Shown here piece by piece: positions 1-7,620 of a DNA stretch of 23,934 bases. The position numbers and the translations under genes are program-made. The DNA lies in the NCBI GenBank assembly GCA_900542275.1, contig UQMW01000036.1:1-23934 (forward strand), given 5' to 3'. Under the pieces are notes generated by a model. The model ran no database searches. It saw only the letters and a list, made by a program, of their open reading frames with translations, and was not told the origin of the DNA. Numbering within the stretch: position 1 is the first letter of the stretch; each line of letters starts with the position of its first letter. Source of the DNA: an uncultured Collinsella sp. (GTDB lineage: Bacteria; Actinomycetota; Coriobacteriia; Coriobacteriales; Coriobacteriaceae).

Positions 1-7
1 GCAGGGT

Positions 8-27
8 TTGGGGCAGGCACGCCCCAA
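8..27. repeat. short perfect hairpin beside the IS remnant
   Basis: TTGGGGC and GCCCCAA form a perfect 7-bp stem around a 6-nt loop (8-14 and 21-27). No T-run follows on either strand. It could be a terminator, an IS-end structure or chance in GC-rich DNA. Confidence 0.3.
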
Positions 28-82
28 CAAGAAGCTGTCCCAAAGGGGCAAGAATGGGGACTGCGGACGATTTCTTGGACCG

Positions 83-313
83 TTACGCGGCCCTTCCCAG
101 CGCGGAGCGGAACTTGGCCGGCGTGCGGCCACCGAGCGCATCGCTGCGCCTCTCCGTATTGTATCGACCGATCCAGCCCCCGAGCTCCTCGATGAAGCGG
201 GCGGGGGTCCAGTCCGACCAGTTCCTGCCGTGCCAGAACTCCTTCTTGAGCAGGCCGAAGAAGCCCTCCATCGCCGCGTTATCCGAGCTGCAGCCCTTGG
301 CGGACTGGATTGG
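83..313 (-). pseudogene. IS3-family transposase (OrfB) C-terminal remnant
   Basis: The minus-strand frame reads through GCSSDNAAMEGFFGLLKKEF, then NTERRSDALGGRTPAKF, and stops at 83. This is the typical end of the IS3/IS150-group integrase core (rve family): the SDNA...E block that carries the last catalytic Glu, followed by the 'YN..R.....G.TPA.F' tail. The frame is closed upstream by a TAG at 314-316, and nothing upstream of it encodes the earlier DDE residues, so only about 76 codons of a normally ~280-codon orfB survive. It cannot encode an active transposase. Whether the true IS end lies in bases 1-82 cannot be decided here. Confidence 0.75.
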
Positions 314-410
314 CTACACTGATGTGGACAGTTCCGGGAGAGGCGCAAGAGACGGGAAGGCCGTGTGCGCGTTCCTGCGCGAGGGCTGCGGGAGGGGCTG
401 CCTGGGTACG

Positions 411-557
411 GCGCCTGTCAACTCGGTCTACGTCTTTGATGACCAGGTCGTACTCAATATCAACTTCACGGATGACGCCAAAACGGTCACCCGTGAGGAA
501 GTGTTGGGTTCGAGTGCTGTGGACAATGTTCCAGCATGCTGGGATCGAACTCGCTAG
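411..557 (+). pseudogene. probable large serine recombinase C-terminal remnant
   Basis: The plus frame gives VNSVYVFDDQVVLNINF followed by TDDAKTVTREEV and ends at TAG 555-557. This resembles the extreme C-terminus of large serine recombinases of the TnpX/Tn4451 type from Clostridia and Coriobacteria, which often end in an 'FVNSVYVYDD.hhLTFNYK.G.KTh...EV.GS' beta-rich segment. Upstream of ~411 the frame loses any resemblance, so the catalytic and recombinase domains are missing. The last ~70 bases run antisense to the end of the DUF523 gene. The call rests on remembered family pattern only; a chance ORF is the alternative. Confidence 0.45.
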
Positions 558-978
558 CCGGAATCACACGGTAGCCGTGGCGGAGCAGAAGCTCGACGAA
601 GACACCGTTGCCCGTTGTGAGTTTGCCGCTGAACGTTCCGTCGTAGATGCGACCCGCACCGCACGAGGGGCTACGATCTTGAAGAATGCACGCGGCGATA
701 TCTTCCGGCCCGCCCGCCAGCTCGCACATATCGAGCGCGCGCTCTGCGCCCAGGCGAAACTCGCGATCGACCGAGGCGCCCTCGCAGGTACGGACCTCGC
801 CGCTCACAATCTCGGATGGCTTGCGCGGCGTGGGTAAGCCACCAAAAACCTCGGGGCATACCAACAGGACCTCGGTCCCCGTGCGCTCGCAAGCCTCGAC
901 TAGCTCGCGATGGTAGTTGTCGAGCCCGTTATACTTGCAGCTCTCGCCCATCAAGCAGGCGCTCACCACGATCTTCAT
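487..978 (-). CDS. DUF523 family protein (YbbK-like)
   Basis: The 163-residue product starts MKIVVSACLMGESCKYNG and contains CPEVFGGLPTPRKPSEI and ILQDRSPSCG, the three conserved blocks of DUF523, a small cytosolic family of unknown function with conserved cysteines. I chose the ATG at 976-978 because GGGGAGAG sits just upstream. A longer frame opens at 1041 but would translate through the inverted repeat at 998-1036. The last ~20 residues (FDPSMLEHCPQHSN onwards) extend past the family's usual end and overlap the presumed recombinase remnant on the other strand, so the original 3' end may have been replaced when the mobile DNA arrived. The gene follows ftsH on the same strand. The family call is firm; the function is unknown. 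Confidence 0.85.
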   Translation of the reverse strand: MKIVVSACLMGESCKYNGLDNYHRELVEACERTGTEVLLVCPEVFGGLPTPRKPSEIVSGEVRTCEGASVDREFRLGAERALDMCELAGGPEDIAACILQDRSPSCGAGRIYDGTFSGKLTTGNGVFVELLLRHGYRVIPASEFDPSMLEHCPQHSNPTLPHG

Positions 979-997
979 ATACAACTCTCCCCACGCA

Positions 998-1036
998 AAT
1001 CGCCCCATTTGAGATGGACACTCAAATGGGGCGATT
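998..1036 (-). terminator. perfect 16-bp inverted repeat between ftsH and the DUF523 gene
   Basis: AATCGCCCCATTTGAG (998-1013) and its exact reverse complement (1021-1036) flank a 7-nt loop. It lies 18 bases after the ftsH stop and about 10 bases before the DUF523 ribosome-binding site. There is no U-run on the minus transcript, so it is either an atypical or factor-assisted terminator for ftsH or a regulatory or processing hairpin in the DUF523 leader. Confidence 0.55.
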
Positions 1037-1054
1037 GACACTGCGCAACTAGTA

Positions 1055-2947
1055 TTACTGCTGCTTTGGCATCAACGGATTCTCGCGCGTGAGGAGGTTC
1101 ATAAACTCCTCGCCCGTGATCGTCTCCTTCTTGTACAGATAACGAGCCAGCTCGTGGAGCTTAAACTTGTTCTCCTTGAGGATCTGCAGGGCGCGATCGT
1201 GCGCATCCTCGATCAGCTTGGCAACAATCGCATCCACGCGCTCGGCCGTACCGGGAGCGCAGGTGAGCGACGTGTCCTGGTTGAGATACGCGTTCTGGAC
1301 GGTACCGAGCGCCATCATGCCAAACTCGTCGGACATACCGAAGCGTGTCACCATATTGCGGGCGAGCTTGGTGGCCTGCTCGATATCGTTGGCGGCACCG
1401 GTCGTCATCTCGCCAAAGATGAGTTCCTCGGCCGCACGGCCGCCGCAGTAGACGGCAAGCTTGTCGAGCACCTCCTGGCGTGTCGTCAGGAAGCGCTCGT
1501 CCTCCTCAACCTGCATGGTATAGCCAAGAGCACCGCTCGTGCGCGGCACGATGGTGATCTTGGTAACCGGCGCGGAACCCTTTTGGCGGGCAGCGACGAT
1601 GGCATGGCCGATCTCGTGGTAGGAAACGACCTGCTTCTCATGGTCGGAAAGCACCGTGGACTTACGCTGTTGGCCGGCAATGACGACCTCCACCGACTCC
1701 TCGAAGTCGTCCTGGGTTGCACGCTTGCGACCCTCGCGAACGGCGCGCAGGGCGCCCTCGTTGATGATATTGGCCAGGTCGGCGCCCGAGGCTCCGGGCG
1801 TGGCGCGGGCAATCGCGGTCAGATCGATCGGCGGCTCGGTCTTCACACTCTTGGCGTGAAGCTCGAGGATGTTCTTACGGCCGGTCAGATCGGGCAACTC
1901 GACGGGGATGCGGCGGTCAAAACGACCGGGGCGCAGTAGAGCGGGATCGAGACTGTCGGGGCGGTTGGTTGCGGCAAGGACAACGATACCCTTGTGGTTA
2001 TCGAAGCCATCCATCTCGGTCAGCAACTGATTGAGCGTCTGCTCGCGCTCGTCGTTGCCGCTAAAGCCGCCGCCATCGCGCTTCTTACCGATGGTATCGA
2101 TCTCATCGATAAAGACGATACACGGGGCCTTTTCCTTGGCCTGCTTAAACAGGTCACGAACCTTTGCAGCGCCGCGACCAACAAACATCTCAACGAACTC
2201 AGAGCCCGAAATGCTAAAGAACGGCACGCCCGCCTCGCCAGCAACAGCCTTAGCAAGCAGGGTCTTACCGGTACCCGGAGGGCCAACAAGGAGAGCACCG
2301 CGCGGCAGCTTGGCGCCGATCTCCTCGTAGCGCTGCGGCTTCTCCAAAAAGTCGACAACCTCCTTGAGAGACTCCTTGGCCTCTTCCTGGCCGGCGACGT
2401 CCTTAAAGGTCACGCCCACGTCCTTGGAGGCGATCACGCGCGCGCCGGACTTACCTAGTCCGCCGCCGCCAAAACCGCCGCCGCCAAAGTTCATCGACGG
2501 ACCGTCATCGCCCATAGCCTTCTTCATGCGGCGGTTGAGCCACCAACCGATGAGGAAGAAAATCGCCATGGGAAGAATGAGCGTAAGCAGGTAGTAGGTC
2601 ATCAGACCCGAGTTTTTATCGGGAACAACCGACTCCAGCGAAGCGCCAGACTCAAGCACGCGATCGGTAAAGCCCGCATCGTTCGGCACACCGGTCGTCT
2701 TATAGGCGATGTTCTCGTCCTCGCCCTTCTTGGTGTAATAAATCGAGTAATCGTCGGTGTTGTACTCGACCTTGTCGACACTCTTCTTATCGAGCGCTTT
2801 GACAAACGTCGAATAATCGGTCTTCGTAATCTGCTGCGTGTGACCGATGTTAGGGAACAGAACGGTCGAGAGCACGAGGTAGACGACGAAGGCGATGAGC
2901 ACGTAGAGGATCATATTCCGTCTACGTTTGTTGTCATCCATCTCCAT
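1055..2947 (-). CDS. ftsH: ATP-dependent zinc metalloprotease FtsH
   Basis: FtsH is a membrane-anchored AAA+ protease that extracts and degrades misfolded or regulatory membrane and cytosolic proteins as a hexamer. Numbering from the start at 2947 (630 aa): transmembrane segment ~12-31, extracytoplasmic domain, second transmembrane segment ~117-138, Gly-rich linker, Walker A GPPGTGKT at 222-229, Walker B IVFIDEID at 277-284, second region of homology NRPDSLDPALLRPGRFDR at 328-345, zinc site HEIGH at 444-448 and a third ligand Asp in ANDIEQA near 521. The usual middle residue of HEAGH is Ile here, which keeps the HExxH pattern. I prefer the start at 2947 because GGAG lies 9 nt upstream; an in-frame ATG at 2962 has no visible ribosome-binding site and would add MEFKQ. 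Full length. It is divergent from cobO. Confidence 0.97.
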   Translation of the reverse strand: MEMDDNKRRRNMILYVLIAFVVYLVLSTVLFPNIGHTQQITKTDYSTFVKALDKKSVDKVEYNTDDYSIYYTKKGEDENIAYKTTGVPNDAGFTDRVLESGASLESVVPDKNSGLMTYYLLTLILPMAIFFLIGWWLNRRMKKAMGDDGPSMNFGGGGFGGGGLGKSGARVIASKDVGVTFKDVAGQEEAKESLKEVVDFLEKPQRYEEIGAKLPRGALLVGPPGTGKTLLAKAVAGEAGVPFFSISGSEFVEMFVGRGAAKVRDLFKQAKEKAPCIVFIDEIDTIGKKRDGGGFSGNDEREQTLNQLLTEMDGFDNHKGIVVLAATNRPDSLDPALLRPGRFDRRIPVELPDLTGRKNILELHAKSVKTEPPIDLTAIARATPGASGADLANIINEGALRAVREGRKRATQDDFEESVEVVIAGQQRKSTVLSDHEKQVVSYHEIGHAIVAARQKGSAPVTKITIVPRTSGALGYTMQVEEDERFLTTRQEVLDKLAVYCGGRAAEELIFGEMTTGAANDIEQATKLARNMVTRFGMSDEFGMMALGTVQNAYLNQDTSLTCAPGTAERVDAIVAKLIEDAHDRALQILKENKFKLHELARYLYKKETITGEEFMNLLTRENPLMPKQQ

Positions 2948-2951
2948 CTGC

Positions 2952-2979
2952 TTGAACTCCATCTACTGGGGTTGATAAT
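2952..2979 (+). promoter_or_regulatory. candidate sigma-70 promoter of the cobO-like gene
   Basis: TTGAAC (2952-2957) and GATAAT (2974-2979) are spaced 16 bp and would start transcription near 2986, giving a leader of about 55 nt. The promoter lies at the 5' end of ftsH on the opposite strand. The leader is too short for a cobalamin riboswitch. Confidence 0.4.
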
Positions 2980-3039
2980 GCTAACTAGAATACCCAACCC
3001 GGCCGGCGATAAACCGACGCCGGACACGAAAGGATAGAG

Positions 3040-3525
3040 ATGGCATCACTCGAAGTCGGCAAGGTTCAGATCTATACGGGCGACGGCAAGGGCAAAACCA
3101 CGGCTGCGCTGGGATTGGCGATGCGCGCCACAGGTTATGGGCTCGACGTACTCATGCTGCAGTTTGCCAAGAAGCTGCACTGCGCCGAACATGACGCAGC
3201 TCCTCGATTGGGGCTACGCATCGTACAAGCCGACCGCGACACACCCGAAGCCTGCGCTGCACAGATCATGGAGCTGGCGCGCGAGCAGATATCACAGGTC
3301 GACGTTCTGATTTTGGATGAACTCGGCGAGGCCATGCGCCGAGGTTTTGTGACACGCGAGGATATGGAAGCGCTGATTGCGATAAAGCCCGCCACCACGG
3401 AGCTCGTGCTCACCGGACGCGGGCTACTGCCGTTGGCCGACCTCGCGGACTTAGTCACCGAAATGCGCCCCGTCAAACACTACTTCGACGAAGGCCTCCT
3501 GGCCCGCCAAGGCATCGAATACTAA
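3040..3525 (+). CDS. cobO: cob(I)yrinic acid a,c-diamide adenosyltransferase (CobO/BtuR family)
   Basis: This enzyme transfers the adenosyl group of ATP to Co(I) corrinoids, forming adenosylcobalamin or its precursor. The 161-aa product has an N-terminal P-loop GDGKGKTT at 14-21, the LQF strand at 40-42, LILDELGEA at 90-98, VLTGRG at 123-128, DLVTEMRPVKHYFDEG at 137-152 and the family-typical end ARQGIEY. It is shorter than many BtuR proteins (about 170-200 aa), mostly between residues 43 and 75. AAAGGATAGAG precedes the ATG. No other cobalamin gene is nearby, so it may serve salvage of imported corrinoids rather than a local synthesis operon. The stop codon directly abuts the inverted repeat that separates it from the MATE gene. 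Confidence 0.9.
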   Translation: MASLEVGKVQIYTGDGKGKTTAALGLAMRATGYGLDVLMLQFAKKLHCAEHDAAPRLGLRIVQADRDTPEACAAQIMELAREQISQVDVLILDELGEAMRRGFVTREDMEALIAIKPATTELVLTGRGLLPLADLADLVTEMRPVKHYFDEGLLARQGIEY

Positions 3526-3611
3526 TTGATCCGAAGGGGACGGAGGAAAACGGATCATCGACATCACGACGGAGAGCAATGATCCATTTTCCTCCGCCCC
3601 AAGGGATCATT
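3526..3611. repeat. long imperfect inverted repeat filling the cobO-MATE intergenic region
   Basis: The left arm 3526-3558 and right arm 3579-3611 are near-complements of about 33 nt, sharing CGGAGGAAAA and GGATCAT cores, around a 20-nt loop. The left arm begins one base after the cobO stop, and the right arm overlaps the MATE stop codon. Such a structure between convergent genes could act as a bidirectional terminator, but neither strand shows a clean U-run. The mismatches and GATCC-type ends also fit a small dispersed palindromic element. Confidence 0.75.
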
Positions 3612-4959
3612 AGGCGGTGGCGCGGCCTAGCCAGTTGCCGCTGTGGTGGTAGATGGTGAACATCGTGGCCGTAATGAGCCACGTTACGGGGTAGACCAGC
3701 AGTAGATGCTCGAGCGACGGATCGAAAGGCATGATCGCAAACACCCAGATCACCCTCAAGACAACGGTGCCAAAGATGGTGAGCATCATAGGCTGCAAGC
3801 TCACGCCGGCACCGCGAATGGAGCCCGACGCGTTTTCGATAATCGAGAAGATCGCGTAGAACGGCGCGATGAAATGAAGAATCGTCGTGGTGTACGCCGA
3901 AATCGAAGCATCGTCGACAAACAGACGCGACAGCGGACCCGAGAACACCAGCAGCACGGCAGACAGGCCACCAATGAGCATAAACGACAGCACGAGCGAC
4001 GTATGGTAGCCCTTGCGCATGCGTTCGTAATTGCGCGCGCCAAAGTTCTGCGCCGAGAACGTAGTGATCGATACGCCGAGCGCCTCGGTCACCATCCAGA
4101 TAATGCCATCCAGGCGCCCAGATAGACCCCAAGCAGTCGTGACATCGGCGCCAAACGAATTAACCGACACCTGGATCAGCACGTTCGAGATCGAATAGGC
4201 AGCCGATTGAAAACCGAGTGGCAGACCACACGAGATCATACTCTTGCAAATACCGCGATCGATGCCGAGCTTAGACAGCGAAAGACGCCATGCGCCCGGA
4301 GCGCGCATCATGCGCAACACGATCATCGTTGCATTGGAGCAAATGGTCAGCGCCACCGCGATGCCGCAGCCCAGCGCCTCCATATGCAACACAGCGACAA
4401 AGATGATATCCAGCACCACGTTAACAAGGCAGCCAGAGGCAATGATCACGGCGGGGCCGCGCGTATCGCCCACGGCACGCAGCAGTGCAGTTCCCATATT
4501 AAGCAGCAGTGCCGCAACCATCGCGGCAAAATAACAGCGAGCATAGGCCACGCCCTCGGCCAATAGTTCATGCGGCGTGTTCATAAGCACCAGCATGGGC
4601 TCAACGAACACTATGCCAAGAATCGAGAAAACGATACCGCCCACCAGCGCGAGCGTCATGGCGGTATGGACCGAACGACTCAGTCGCTCATCATCGTGCT
4701 GGCCAAAATACTGACCGGTAATGACCGCGCAGCCGGCGCCGACGCCAACACAAAAGCCAATGCAGAGCTCGGTGAGCACCATCGTGGCTTGAATGCCACC
4801 CAGTGCGAGCTTGCCGCCAAACTGACCGACGATATACGTACCGATAAGCGTGTAGGCCTGCTGAAAAAACGAACTAAAAAAGATGGGAACGCACAGCGAA
4901 AGCAGCTGCTGCCAAATAACACCCTGCGTTACATCGATAGCCGTAGATTTCTTAGCCAC
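3610..4959 (-). CDS. MATE family efflux transporter
   Basis: This 449-aa, strongly hydrophobic protein has about 12 predicted membrane segments in two related halves. The first opens AIDVTQGVIWQQLLSLCVPIFFSSFFQQAYTL-like and includes VGVGAGCAVITGQYFGQ; the second includes SAAYSISNVLIQVSVNSFG and TTFSAQNFGA. These are MATE (MatE, DinF/NorM-like) signatures of a cation-coupled multidrug or metabolite exporter of the inner membrane. I chose GTG at 4957-4959 because GGGGAGGG lies just upstream; the ATG at 4974 would place that Shine-Dalgarno inside the gene. The start MAKKSTAIDVTQG also fits the family. The substrate cannot be predicted. Bases 4960-5084 upstream hold no gene. Confidence 0.92.
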   Translation of the reverse strand: MAKKSTAIDVTQGVIWQQLLSLCVPIFFSSFFQQAYTLIGTYIVGQFGGKLALGGIQATMVLTELCIGFCVGVGAGCAVITGQYFGQHDDERLSRSVHTAMTLALVGGIVFSILGIVFVEPMLVLMNTPHELLAEGVAYARCYFAAMVAALLLNMGTALLRAVGDTRGPAVIIASGCLVNVVLDIIFVAVLHMEALGCGIAVALTICSNATMIVLRMMRAPGAWRLSLSKLGIDRGICKSMISCGLPLGFQSAAYSISNVLIQVSVNSFGADVTTAWGLSGRLDGIIWMVTEALGVSITTFSAQNFGARNYERMRKGYHTSLVLSFMLIGGLSAVLLVFSGPLSRLFVDDASISAYTTTILHFIAPFYAIFSIIENASGSIRGAGVSLQPMMLTIFGTVVLRVIWVFAIMPFDPSLEHLLLVYPVTWLITATMFTIYHHSGNWLGRATA

Positions 4960-5084
4960 ACGCCCTCCCCACACGCATACGTCAAACAGTAAAACAGCAA
5001 TTTAAAACCAAAGCCAAAACCAGCTTAGCACCGACTGGCGGCGACCGAAACACCCCGAGTCAGAGCCCGGTGCGAACTATCTGC

Positions 5085-5999
5085 CTAGTGATACAAACCC
5101 GGCTGATAGTGGTACTCATTACTCACGTGCGGGCACAGCTGCCAAAAGGCGACGGCACTCGCCGCGGCCACGTTGAGCGAATCAACCCCGTGCGCCATCG
5201 GAATGCGCACGGCCTGGTCACAGCCCGCGATGGTCTTGGCGCCCAGGCCGGCACCCTCGGTGCCCATAAAGATCGCCAGGCGATCAATCTCCTGCAGCAC
5301 AGGATCATCAAGCGAAACAGAGTCGTCCGTCAACGCCATAGCGGCACACGAAAAACCGGCATCGTGCAACGCGCTCAGACCATCATGCGGCCACACACGA
5401 ACCTCGCTGCCAATGCGCGTCCACGGCACCTGAAACACGGTGCCCATGCTCACGCGGGCCGAGCGACGGTACAGCGGGTCGCAGCACGTCGGGCTGACCA
5501 AAATACCGTCAACGTTCAATGCGGCAGCCGAGCGGAAAATCGCGCCGACATTGGTGTGATCGACAATACCCTCAAGCACGCACACGCGCACCGGACAATC
5601 CCCCGCCGCCTCGACGACGCCGCCCAAGAACTCATCGACCGGGATCTGACGCGGGCGACGAAATGCCGCGAGCGCACCACGCGTCACGTTAAAACCCGTC
5701 AGCTGCTCCATGAGCTCCATCGAGGCCACGAACACCGGAACAGGACCCGCTCCCTCGCGCACGACAAGCTGCTCAAACAGCGGCATCATCTGATCGAGCC
5801 AGCGTTCGCCCAAAAGAAAGCTCACCGGCTCGTATCCAGCGCGCACCGCGCGCTCGATAACCTTGGCACTCTCGGCGATAAAGATGCCCTTTTGCGGCTC
5901 CAGCACGCAGCGCAGCTCGCGCTCGGTCAGTCGCACGTAGGCATCGAGCCGCTCGTCCTCGAGCGAATCAATTCGCAGCACCTCAACGGCATCAGTCAT
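5085..5999 (-). CDS. SpoU/TrmH-family RNA 2'-O-methyltransferase
   Basis: This is a SAM-dependent methyltransferase of the alpha/beta-knot (SPOUT) class, which methylates ribose 2'-OH in rRNA or tRNA. Numbered from ATG 5999 (304 aa): an N-terminal substrate-binding region (~25-110, with GIFIAESAKVIERA), motif I VDHTNVGAIFRSAAAL (146-161) with the conserved Asn and Arg, motif II MGTEGAGL (245-252) and motif III IPMAHGVDSLNVAAA (266-280), which form the knotted SAM pocket. The start is uncertain. ATG 5999 gives the better-conserved N-terminus (MTDAVEVLRI), while an upstream in-frame ATG at 6032 would add 11 residues; an AAAGG lies between them, farther than usual from 5999. The RNA target site is unknown. 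Monocistronic by appearance. Confidence 0.9.
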   Translation of the reverse strand: MTDAVEVLRIDSLEDERLDAYVRLTERELRCVLEPQKGIFIAESAKVIERAVRAGYEPVSFLLGERWLDQMMPLFEQLVVREGAGPVPVFVASMELMEQLTGFNVTRGALAAFRRPRQIPVDEFLGGVVEAAGDCPVRVCVLEGIVDHTNVGAIFRSAAALNVDGILVSPTCCDPLYRRSARVSMGTVFQVPWTRIGSEVRVWPHDGLSALHDAGFSCAAMALTDDSVSLDDPVLQEIDRLAIFMGTEGAGLGAKTIAGCDQAVRIPMAHGVDSLNVAAASAVAFWQLCPHVSNEYHYQPGLYH

Positions 6000-6045
6000 A
6001 GCAGCCAGCCCGCACCTTTCTTTGCAGCACATCTATACCAAACGA

Positions 6046-6064
6046 GGCGACGCTAAGCGCCGCC
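6046..6064 (-). terminator. hairpin downstream of thyA-folA
   Basis: On the minus strand GGCGGCGC-TTA-GCGTCGCC forms an 8-bp stem (one G-U pair) with a 3-nt loop, followed by TCGTTTGG. It lies 45 bases beyond the folA stop and fits a weak intrinsic terminator. Confidence 0.5.
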
Positions 6065-6108
6065 CCATGCATTCAAACAACCCGATGATACCGTTCACGC
6101 CAGACGAT

Positions 6109-6627
6109 TTACGCATCAACGCGACGATACGTCACGAACTCATAATCGACACCCTCGTCGCCCTCGCCTGAGGCAATCGTGGCAGCACCGCCACGCCGCG
6201 CAATCTCCCACGCGGGATCGGCATCCAAATCGGGAAAGTATGTATCCACGTCATGCACGCAATGGTTGTGCGTGACCTCCGCCTCCACGCAATGTGGCAA
6301 AAACTGCCGATACGCCTCGCCACCGCCGATCACCCACGCAACGGGCTCATCGGCAACCGCAGCGAGCGCTTCGTCGACACTATGCACCACGTCGACGCCC
6401 TCGGCAGCAAAGCTCTCGTCGCGGGTGAGCACGATATTGCGGCGATTCTTGAGCGGTCGTCCGCCGGGAAAACTCAACAGCGTCTTGCGACCCATAATGA
6501 CCGGGCAACCCTTGGTGCATGCCACAAAATGACGCATGTCGGCACGGTTGGACACGACCATGTCGCCCTCGCACCCAATACCCCAGTCATCGCACACGGC
6601 GACAATGGCAGAAAGCTTACACGTCAT
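6109..6627 (-). CDS. folA: dihydrofolate reductase
   Basis: The enzyme reduces dihydrofolate to tetrahydrofolate with NADPH, recycling the folate oxidised by ThyA. The 172-aa product shows AIVAVCDDWGIGCEGD (substrate/cofactor N-terminal strand and Met20-type loop), VIMGRKTLLSFPGGRPL, NIVLTRD and WVIGGGEAYRQFLP, in the normal DHFR order. The usual LPW/LPxD stretch reads VVSNRADMRHF: the catalytic acid (Asp in RAD) is kept, while the usual Trp and Pro are absent, a variant form. The ATG at 6625-6627 is preferred because AGGTG lies 6 nt upstream; a GTG at 6636 is in frame but sits directly after the thyA stop with no visible ribosome-binding site. It is co-transcribed with thyA. Confidence 0.93.
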   Translation of the reverse strand: MTCKLSAIVAVCDDWGIGCEGDMVVSNRADMRHFVACTKGCPVIMGRKTLLSFPGGRPLKNRRNIVLTRDESFAAEGVDVVHSVDEALAAVADEPVAWVIGGGEAYRQFLPHCVEAEVTHNHCVHDVDTYFPDLDADPAWEIARRGGAATIASGEGDEGVDYEFVTYRRVDA

Positions 6628-6636
6628 GCGCGTCAC

Positions 6637-7485
6637 CTACACCGCAATGGGGATGTTCTTGACCTGCGGGCCGTGCTCATAGCCTTCGACAATCAGATCA
6701 TCGGTCGTAAACGCATAGAAATCATGCACATCAGGGTTGAGCGTTACCTTGGGCGCGGCAAACTGCGGACGCTCGATAAGCTCGCGGACGATATCGACAT
6801 GACGGTCGTAAATGTGGGCATCGGCAATCACATGCAGCAGCTCGCCAGCGATCATATCGACCGACTGCGCAACCATCATCAGCAAAATGGCGTACTGGCA
6901 CACATTCCAGTTGTTCGCGGCCAAAATGTCCTGGCTGCGCTGGTTGAGAATCATGTTGAGCGTCGGTTTGTCATCCTGTGGGCGCTGCGTCACGTTATAC
7001 GTCACGCTGTAGGCGCACGGATACAGGTGCATCTCGGACAGGTCGCTGAACACATAGGTGTTCGTCATAATGCGACGGCTATACGGCGTGTGCTTGAGGT
7101 CGTACAGCACGCGGTCCATCTGGTCAAAATCACCCTCGGCATAATGGCTCTTCTGGCCAATCTGATACCCATAGGCTTTACCGATGGAGCCAGTCTCGTC
7201 GGCCCACTCATCCCAAATATGGCTGTTGAGGTCATGCACATTATTGGACTTCTTTTGATAGATCCATAGGATCTCGTCCATGGCGGACTTAAGCGCCGTA
7301 CGACGCAGGGTAAGCGCCGGGAACTCCTCACGCAGGTCGTAGCGGGCCGTGACGCCAAAGTTTTTAATGGTATAGGCAGGGGTGCCGTCCTCCCACACCG
7401 GACGGACCTTTTGGCCCTCGGTGGTGGTGCCATGGTCCAGAATATCGCGGCACATGGTTACAAACTGTTGATCAGCTTTGCTCAT
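6637..7485 (-). CDS. thyA: thymidylate synthase ThyA (Bacillus ThyA/phage phi3T-like branch)
   Basis: ThyA converts dUMP and 5,10-methylene-THF to dTMP and DHF. The product is 282 aa. Its catalytic Cys is in LYPCAYSVTYNV (Cys157), followed by the nucleotide-binding QRSQD (182-186) and ADAHIYDRH (221-229). These blocks, and HIWDEWADETGSIGKAYGYQ, resemble Bacillus subtilis ThyA (TPCVYETQW, RSNDM) more than the E. coli type with its PCHCMFQFYV motif. The ATG at 7483-7485 has a perfect AGGAGG 6 nt upstream, so the longer open frame to 7650 is not used. folA begins 9 bases after the stop, giving a dTMP-folate cycle operon. A candidate -10 lies at 7520-7525. Confidence 0.95.
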   Translation of the reverse strand: MSKADQQFVTMCRDILDHGTTTEGQKVRPVWEDGTPAYTIKNFGVTARYDLREEFPALTLRRTALKSAMDEILWIYQKKSNNVHDLNSHIWDEWADETGSIGKAYGYQIGQKSHYAEGDFDQMDRVLYDLKHTPYSRRIMTNTYVFSDLSEMHLYPCAYSVTYNVTQRPQDDKPTLNMILNQRSQDILAANNWNVCQYAILLMMVAQSVDMIAGELLHVIADAHIYDRHVDIVRELIERPQFAAPKVTLNPDVHDFYAFTTDDLIVEGYEHGPQVKNIPIAV

Positions 7486-7519
7486 TGATCCTCCTGTCAG
7501 TCGCCTATAAGCGATTTTT

Positions 7520-7525
7520 ATTGTA
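7520..7525 (-). promoter_or_regulatory. candidate -10 element of the thyA-folA promoter
   Basis: TACAAT on the minus strand would start transcription near 7513, giving a leader of about 28 nt carrying AGGAGG. The -35 is weak (CCGACA, 15 bp upstream). A short stem, AGTGTC/GACACT around 7540-7557, overlaps the -35 area. Confidence 0.4.
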
Positions 7526-7620
7526 GCCCAGGCGCGCGAGTGTCGGATTGGACACTTGGGCCGGCACACGCAATGCACGGCAGCACGGCTCCGCACACAC
7601 ACGCGCAACAGGTTTGCCGT

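Noticed and set aside
310..837. 175-codon plus-strand open frame
   Set aside because: Most of it is antisense to the DUF523 gene, and it shows no motifs.
2980..3039. possible cobalamin riboswitch ahead of the adenosyltransferase gene
   Set aside because: The leader is only about 55 nt, with no B12-box-like sequence or complex fold.
5040..5070. CACC/GGTG hairpin downstream of the SpoU gene as a terminator
   Set aside because: Only four base pairs form and the interior does not pair.
5070..6056. 328-codon plus-strand open frame
   Set aside because: It mirrors the SpoU methyltransferase gene, which has all its motifs on the minus strand.
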